Source: Streptomyces lilacinus
GTDB lineage: Bacteria; Actinomycetota; Actinomycetes; Streptomycetales; Streptomycetaceae
Length of the DNA stretch: 10,069 nt
Assembly: GCA_000715685.1 (NCBI GenBank)
Contig: KL569425.1
Coordinates: forward strand, 10,187-20,255
Direction: 5' to 3'
Part shown: positions 6,977 to 10,069 of the stretch, piece by piece
How the letters are laid out: every line of letters starts with the position of its first letter
Position numbering within the stretch: the stretch's first letter is position 1
Translations under genes and position numbers: made by a program
The notes under the pieces: model-generated
The model's input: only the letters and a program-made list of their open reading frames with translations
Told to the model about the DNA's origin: nothing
Database searches by the model: none

Positions 6977-7021
6977 CCGGAGGCCCCGGCTCCCCGCGTT
7001 TGCGGGGGCCGGGGCCTCCGG
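6977..7021. terminator. bidirectional hairpin terminator after glyS
   Basis: A 20-bp GC-rich stem with a single bulged T (6991) and a GTTT loop (6998-7001); arms 6977-6997 and 7002-7021. It lies between the convergent glyS (stop 6950) and the Uma2-like gene (stop 7034), with no U-tract on either side. Confidence 0.85.
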
Positions 7022-7033
7022 GTCTGGGTGGGC

Positions 7034-7642
7034 CTACCAGCCCGAGGTGTCGAGCTCGAAGTCGAACGGTGCGGGGATGCGAACCTTGTCGCCGAACTTG
7101 ATCGGGCGGTGTGCCAGGTAGCCGTGGTCCGGCACCGGGTCGTAGTACACCGTGACGGTGTGCTTCGCCATGTCGATCAGGACGTACACCGGCACTTCGG
7201 CCCTGCCGTAGACGCTGACCTTGTCAGTGAGGTCGATGAGCCTTGTCGACGATGATGTCTGCTCCGCCACGAGGGACAGGGCCGACCCGGGGAGCAGAAT
7301 GCTGTCGACGTCGCAGGCGTGCATGTCCGCGACATGCAGATCCGGTCCGTAGCCTCGGGACTGTTGCGGGAAGACGAAGAGGTTCGGGCTTGTCCCGGCT
7401 CGGTGACCCGGTGGCGCGTGGTCGGACAGCTGGACCTGGAGTGAGTTGAGGATGCGCAGGTAGCTCCCCTTGGACCACGGCGACATGACGATCTTCCCCC
7501 CGATGATCTCCGCGCGATAGCCATCGGGCATGGCGTCGTTCGCCTGCTCCACGTCGCGGCACAGCTGCTCGAATCCGATATCCCCGCCCTCGTCGTCTAT
7601 CGGCTGAAGTGCTTCTCGCGGGATGTCCACCATGACTGCCAT
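7034..7642 (-). CDS. Uma2 family PD-(D/E)xK nuclease-like protein
   Basis: A 202-residue member of the Uma2 (DUF820) family, a PD-(D/E)xK nuclease fold abundant in Streptomyces and cyanobacteria; most members have no known role. The core motifs are present: Glu45 in RAEIIGGKI, the PD pair at 100-101 (GYGPDLHVAD), Glu127 (LVAEQTSSSTR) and Lys141 (DLTDKVSVYG), followed by VPVYVLIDMAKHTVTVYY. The putative catalytic set is therefore complete. ATG 7642 is chosen because AAGGAGG (7649-7655) lies 6 nt upstream; a second ATG at 7633 is less well placed. It stands alone, convergent with glyS and divergent from the sensor kinase, and has no methyltransferase or other restriction partner in view, so a restriction role should not be assumed. 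Confidence 0.85.
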   Translation of the reverse strand: MAVMVDIPREALQPIDDEGGDIGFEQLCRDVEQANDAMPDGYRAEIIGGKIVMSPWSKGSYLRILNSLQVQLSDHAPPGHRAGTSPNLFVFPQQSRGYGPDLHVADMHACDVDSILLPGSALSLVAEQTSSSTRLIDLTDKVSVYGRAEVPVYVLIDMAKHTVTVYYDPVPDHGYLAHRPIKFGDKVRIPAPFDFELDTSGW

Positions 7643-7670
7643 GATGCGCCTCCTTGAGTGAGTAAGCGTG

Positions 7671-7712
7671 GCACCACACACCGTAGTGGCCCCCACTGAC
7701 AACCGGTGGTGC
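7671..7712. promoter_or_regulatory. nested inverted repeats in the divergent Uma2-kinase promoter region
   Basis: GCACCAC (7671-7677) and GTGGTGC (7706-7712) form a 7-bp inverted repeat enclosing a second one, AGTGG (7685-7689) and CCACT (7693-7697). They lie in the 138-bp gap between divergent genes and could be an operator, but no known regulator motif was recognised. Confidence 0.3.
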
Positions 7713-7767
7713 TGCTTGCACCGCGGAACGGCAGCCAGCGCCATCCCGCGCCGCTGACCTGGGCACA

Positions 7768-7773
7768 TACCGT
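7768..7773 (+). promoter_or_regulatory. possible -10 element for a leaderless kinase transcript
   Basis: TACCGT fits TAnnnT and is followed after 7 nt by ATG 7781, which has no Shine-Dalgarno. This is the spacing expected when transcription begins on the A of the start codon. No good -35 is visible. Confidence 0.4.
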
Positions 7774-7780
7774 GTGACCC

Positions 7781-8983
7781 ATGCGAATCCCCGCTCCCGT
7801 TCTCCGCCCTTTCCACGGTGTCGGCCGTGCGACCGCCTTCCTCGCCGTCGGTGCGCTCGTGCAGTTCGGCGCGCTCTGTGTCCTGGCCGTGCCGTGGTTG
7901 AACGGGGGGCCGACGCGGGCGTTGAGCTGTCTGTTGGCCGTGCTGGGGATGGTCGGCGTGCTGGGGGCGGGGTGTCCCGTGCTGAGCCGGATGCAGCGGG
8001 CGCGGTTCCGGGTGCGGATGGGGGTGGAGATACCGGCCCCGGGACGGCCCTGGTCCTGGCGGCAGTTGGGGTACCACTTGATGGCCGGGCCGCTGATCGC
8101 GCTGGGCGGCGCCTGCGTGCTGGTGCTGTGGGCGGCGGCCGCGGTGGCCGCCACCACGTACGCCTGGGTGTGGGTGCTGCCGCCGGAGACGCGGCTGGCC
8201 CAGGGCGGCTACGCGGTGCAGGGCGCGTACGTCACCGCCGCCGGGGTCGCCGGGCTGTACGCGGCGGCGTGGCTGTCCGGCACGCTGGCCCGGCTCGACG
8301 TCCGGGCGGGGACGGACCGGCTCGGGCCCAGCCGGGCCGAGCGGCTCGCGCGCCGGGTCGAGGACCTCACCGAGCGGCGCTCGGAGGTCGTCGCCGCGAC
8401 CGACGCCGAGCGGCGGCGGATCGAGCGCGACCTGCACGACGGCGCCCAGCAGCGGCTGGTGTCGCTGGCGGTGAACCTGGGGCTGGCGAAGGTCACGCTG
8501 GGCGACCTGCCCGAGGACGCGCGCAAGGTCATCGACGACGCGCACCGGGAGGCGAAGGAGGCGATCGAGGAGCTGAGCAACCTCGTCCGCGGCCTGCACC
8601 CGGCCGTCCTCGAGGACCGGGGGCTGGACGCCGCGCTGTCCGGGCTCGCGGAACGGGCGCCGCTGCCGGTCGGGGTGAGCGTGGAACTGCCGGACCGGCC
8701 GGCGCCCGCGATCGAGGCCGTCGCCTACTTCGTCGTCTCCGAGGCCCTCGCCAACGTGGTCAAGCACGCGGAGGCGTCGAGGGCGGATGTCCGTGTCGAA
8801 CGCCATGGGGGGATACTGCTCGTCGTCGTCTCCGACGACGGCGTGGGCGGGGCCGACCCCTCGGGCGGCACCGGGCTGGCCGGGCTGGCCAAGCGCGTCG
8901 CGTCGGTCGACGGCACGTTCTCGATCAGCAGCCCCGCGGGGGGCCCGACAGAAGTGACCGTGGAGCTGCCGTGCGCGCTGTGA
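7781..8983 (+). CDS. two-component sensor histidine kinase, NarL/HisKA_3 type
   Basis: Membrane sensor kinase that would autophosphorylate on histidine and pass the phosphate to the adjacent regulator. The 400-residue protein has about four membrane segments (roughly 17-40, 47-68, 99-127, 146-168) with short loops, a coiled linker (about 183-212), the HisKA_3 phosphorylation site at His219 in RRRIERDLHDGAQQRLV, and an HATPase domain with N-box VVSEALANVVKHA (Asn325), DDGVGG (352-357) and GGTGLAGLAKRV. It lacks a large extracellular sensor, so the signal may come from the membrane, as in many actinobacterial kinases of this class. The regulator gene starts inside its last codons (13-nt overlap), showing a coupled pair. 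The stimulus and targets cannot be read from the sequence. Confidence 0.93.
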   Translation: MRIPAPVLRPFHGVGRATAFLAVGALVQFGALCVLAVPWLNGGPTRALSCLLAVLGMVGVLGAGCPVLSRMQRARFRVRMGVEIPAPGRPWSWRQLGYHLMAGPLIALGGACVLVLWAAAAVAATTYAWVWVLPPETRLAQGGYAVQGAYVTAAGVAGLYAAAWLSGTLARLDVRAGTDRLGPSRAERLARRVEDLTERRSEVVAATDAERRRIERDLHDGAQQRLVSLAVNLGLAKVTLGDLPEDARKVIDDAHREAKEAIEELSNLVRGLHPAVLEDRGLDAALSGLAERAPLPVGVSVELPDRPAPAIEAVAYFVVSEALANVVKHAEASRADVRVERHGGILLVVVSDDGVGGADPSGGTGLAGLAKRVASVDGTFSISSPAGGPTEVTVELPCAL

Positions 8984-9598
8984 TCGCCGAGGATTCCGTC
9001 CTGCTCCGAGTGGGCCTGGTCAAGGTCCTGGAGACGGCCGGATTCGAGGTGGTCGCGGAGACCGGTGACGCCGAGTCCGTGCTGGCGGCCGTGGAGAAGC
9101 ACCGGCCGGACCTCGCCGTGCTCGACGTGCGGATGCCGCCGTCCTTCACCGACGAGGGCGTGCGCGCCGCGCTCGCCCTGCGCGCCCAGTGGCCGGGGAC
9201 GGCGGTGCTGCTGCTCTCGCAGTACGTGGAGGAGCGGTACGCCACCGATCTGCTGACCGGCGAAACGGCGGGCTTCGGCTATCTGCTCAAGCAACGGGTC
9301 GCGGACGTCGCGGAGTTCATCGAGGCGGTGCGGCGCGTCGCGGCGGGCGGCACGGCGCTCGACCCGCAGGTCGTCTCCCAGCTGCTGACGCGGCGGCACA
9401 GCGACCCGCTGGACCGGCTCACGGCGCGCGAGCGCGAGGTGCTCGCGTCCATGGCCGAGGGCCGCTCCAACGCGGGCATCGCGGAACACCTGGTCATCAG
9501 CGAGAGCGCGGTGGCCAAGCACATCAACAGCATCCTGGCGAAGCTGGACCTGTCTCTTATACATGCTGGCCGTTCTGCGCTTCCTCGGCGTGGGCTGA
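8971..9598 (+). CDS. LuxR/NarL-family response regulator, 3' end disrupted by adapter-like sequence
   Basis: Cognate regulator of the preceding kinase. GTG 8971 (with GGAG at 8962-8965) gives MRAVIAEDSVLLRVGL. The receiver domain has the acidic pair Glu7/Asp8, phospho-acceptor Asp52 (LDVRMPP), Ser83 and Lys107. A LuxR helix-turn-helix follows (LTAREREVLASMAEGRS...ISESAVAKHINSILAKLDL, about 150-194). After Leu194 the expected family linker (a PPS...DHRRV-like stretch) is missing and 10 unrelated bases appear; the expected C-terminal tail LAVLRFLGVG and a TGA resume at 9566-9598 in a different frame. The frame of the start codon instead stays open to the window edge. The stated end is that of the natural tail, assuming the break is an artefact. 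Receiver and DNA-binding helices are intact up to the break. Confidence 0.85.
9550..9563. other. 14-nt match to the Tn5/Nextera mosaic end (likely assembly artefact)
   Basis: CTGTCTCTTATACA is identical to the first 14 bases of the 19-bp synthetic Tn5 mosaic end, at an AT-richer spot inside a GC-rich coding region. It differs from both natural IS50 ends as I recall them (CTGACTCTT... and CTGTCTCTTGATC...), pointing to library adapter rather than a real transposon. The frame breaks exactly here. The first three bases also fit the Leu194 codon, so 9553-9562 is the minimum foreign segment. Confidence 0.85.
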
Positions 9599-9615
9599 GG
9601 GAGCCGGCCCGCGCC
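9587..9615. terminator. possible short hairpin terminator between convergent regulators
   Basis: A 9-bp stem including one G-U pair (9587-9595 with 9607-9615) and an 11-nt loop. It spans the end of the response regulator and the 17-nt gap before the TetR stop, where a bidirectional terminator would be expected. It is weaker than the other two terminators in the window. Confidence 0.45.
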
Positions 9616-10069
9616 CTACGCGTGCAGGCCGCGCAGGACCAGTTCGCACACCGCGTCGAACGCGGGCTCGATGTCGGACCGCGACCACTCCGCCGCGTAC
9701 GCCGGGTCGTGGAAGCGATTGCTCGCGTCCCAGACGGCCCGGGCGGCCGTCTCCGGCTCGACCTGCCTGAACTCGCCCTCGTCGACGCCGCTCTCGATGA
9801 TCCGGCCCAACTGCTCGATCATCGTCTCTATGTGCCGCTCGACCGTGGTGCTGTTCTCGCCGACCAGGACCATGTACGTCGCGAACAGCTCGGGGTCGTC
9901 GCCCGCCTTGCGCCGCTTCGCGGCGAACAGCGCCGCCAGCCAGTCCCGCAGCCGGGTCTCCGCGGGGCCCTCGGCGTCGGCCAGGGCGGAGAGCTCGGCG
10001 TGCGACTGGTCGAGCCAGCGCTCGGTCACCGCCTCCCGCAGGGCCGCCTTGCTGCCGAAGTGGCAGGCA
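9616..10069 (-). CDS. TetR/AcrR family transcriptional regulator, N-terminus outside the window
   Basis: One-component repressor-type regulator; 150 residues are visible and the frame runs off the window edge. The first residues (CHFGSKAALREAVTERW, in frame to about 10066) are the end of the TetR helix-turn-helix and helix 4, where the family usually reads YxHFGSKxAL; most of the DNA-binding domain is therefore missing. The rest is an all-helical ligand-binding domain, with WDASNRFHDP near the C-terminus resembling the RFHHP-type motif of some TetR proteins. A GTG at 10029 is internal and not the true start. The gene converges on the response regulator with 17 nt between them. The ligand and targets are unknown; TetR regulators usually act on the gene divergent from them, which here would lie beyond the window. 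Confidence 0.88.
   Translation of the reverse strand, partial: ACHFGSKAALREAVTERWLDQSHAELSALADAEGPAETRLRDWLAALFAAKRRKAGDDPELFATYMVLVGENSTTVERHIETMIEQLGRIIESGVDEGEFRQVEPETAARAVWDASNRFHDPAYAAEWSRSDIEPAFDAVCELVLRGLHA

Noticed and set aside
7643..8806. Extension of the Uma2-like frame upstream to 8806, suggesting a 590-residue fusion
   Set aside because: The extension is antisense to the kinase gene and low in complexity, and a strong Shine-Dalgarno marks the start at 7642.
9550..9563. A natural Tn5/IS50 insertion or scar
   Set aside because: The match is to the engineered mosaic end rather than to either wild-type IS50 end, there is no transposase or 9-bp target duplication, and the flanks belong to one gene.
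8725..9564. Minus-strand open frame of 279 codons starting MYKRQ, opposite the kinase and regulator genes
   Set aside because: MYKRQ is a known translation signature of Nextera adapter sequence; the rest is antisense to two well-supported genes, and the frame owes its start to the adapter-like insert.
9553..10069. Response regulator extended through the open frame to the window edge
   Set aside because: The continuation is antisense to a TetR gene with recognisable motifs and arises only because the adapter-like insert shifted the frame.

Overview
The window is typical high-GC actinobacterial chromosome, almost certainly Streptomyces or a close relative. GC is very high, start codons are often GTG, terminators are long GC hairpins without U-tracts, and the gene order recO-uppS-(ycxB-like) / zur-znuB-znuC-znuA / glyS matches, from memory, the SCO2504-SCO2510 region of S. 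coelicolor. It is mostly core genome with a short accessory-looking right end.

Layout. 1-2120 (+): the 3' part of recO, then uppS (cis-prenyltransferase for undecaprenyl or related lipid carriers) and a small YcxB-like membrane protein whose start overlaps the uppS stop. A perfect 16-bp hairpin (2134-2169) separates this unit from the convergent zinc locus. 2185-5414 (-): a zinc-uptake operon in the order znuA (lipoprotein), znuC (ATPase), znuB (permease), zur (zinc repressor). A TTGACA-type promoter with two Zur-box-like sites lies directly at the znuA start, so the operon appears to encode its own zinc sensor and to be repressed by it when zinc is plentiful. 5568-6950 (+): glyS, transcribed divergently from znuA across a 153-bp gap and ending in a 20-bp bidirectional terminator (6977-7021). 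7034-7642 (-): a Uma2-family PD-(D/E)xK nuclease-like protein. 7781-9598 (+): a NarL/LuxR-type two-component pair, kinase then regulator, overlapping by 13 nt. 9616-10069 (-): a TetR regulator whose N-terminus is cut off by the window edge.

The most striking anomaly is technical. At 9550-9563 the response-regulator gene contains 14 consecutive bases of the synthetic Tn5 mosaic end used in Nextera libraries, at the point where its conserved C-terminal linker should be, and the true C-terminal tail continues downstream in another frame. This is best read as an assembly artefact, not a natural pseudogene.

Biologically the most interesting material is in the zinc locus: two Zur boxes over an apparently leaderless znuA promoter, His-rich segments in ZnuA and at the ZnuC C-terminus, and an in-frame His-rich 9-bp repeat in the znuA-znuC gap. 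I see no phage, insertion sequence, CRISPR, tRNA or rRNA, and no convincing undescribed multi-gene system. No gap without a gene exceeds about 155 bp.
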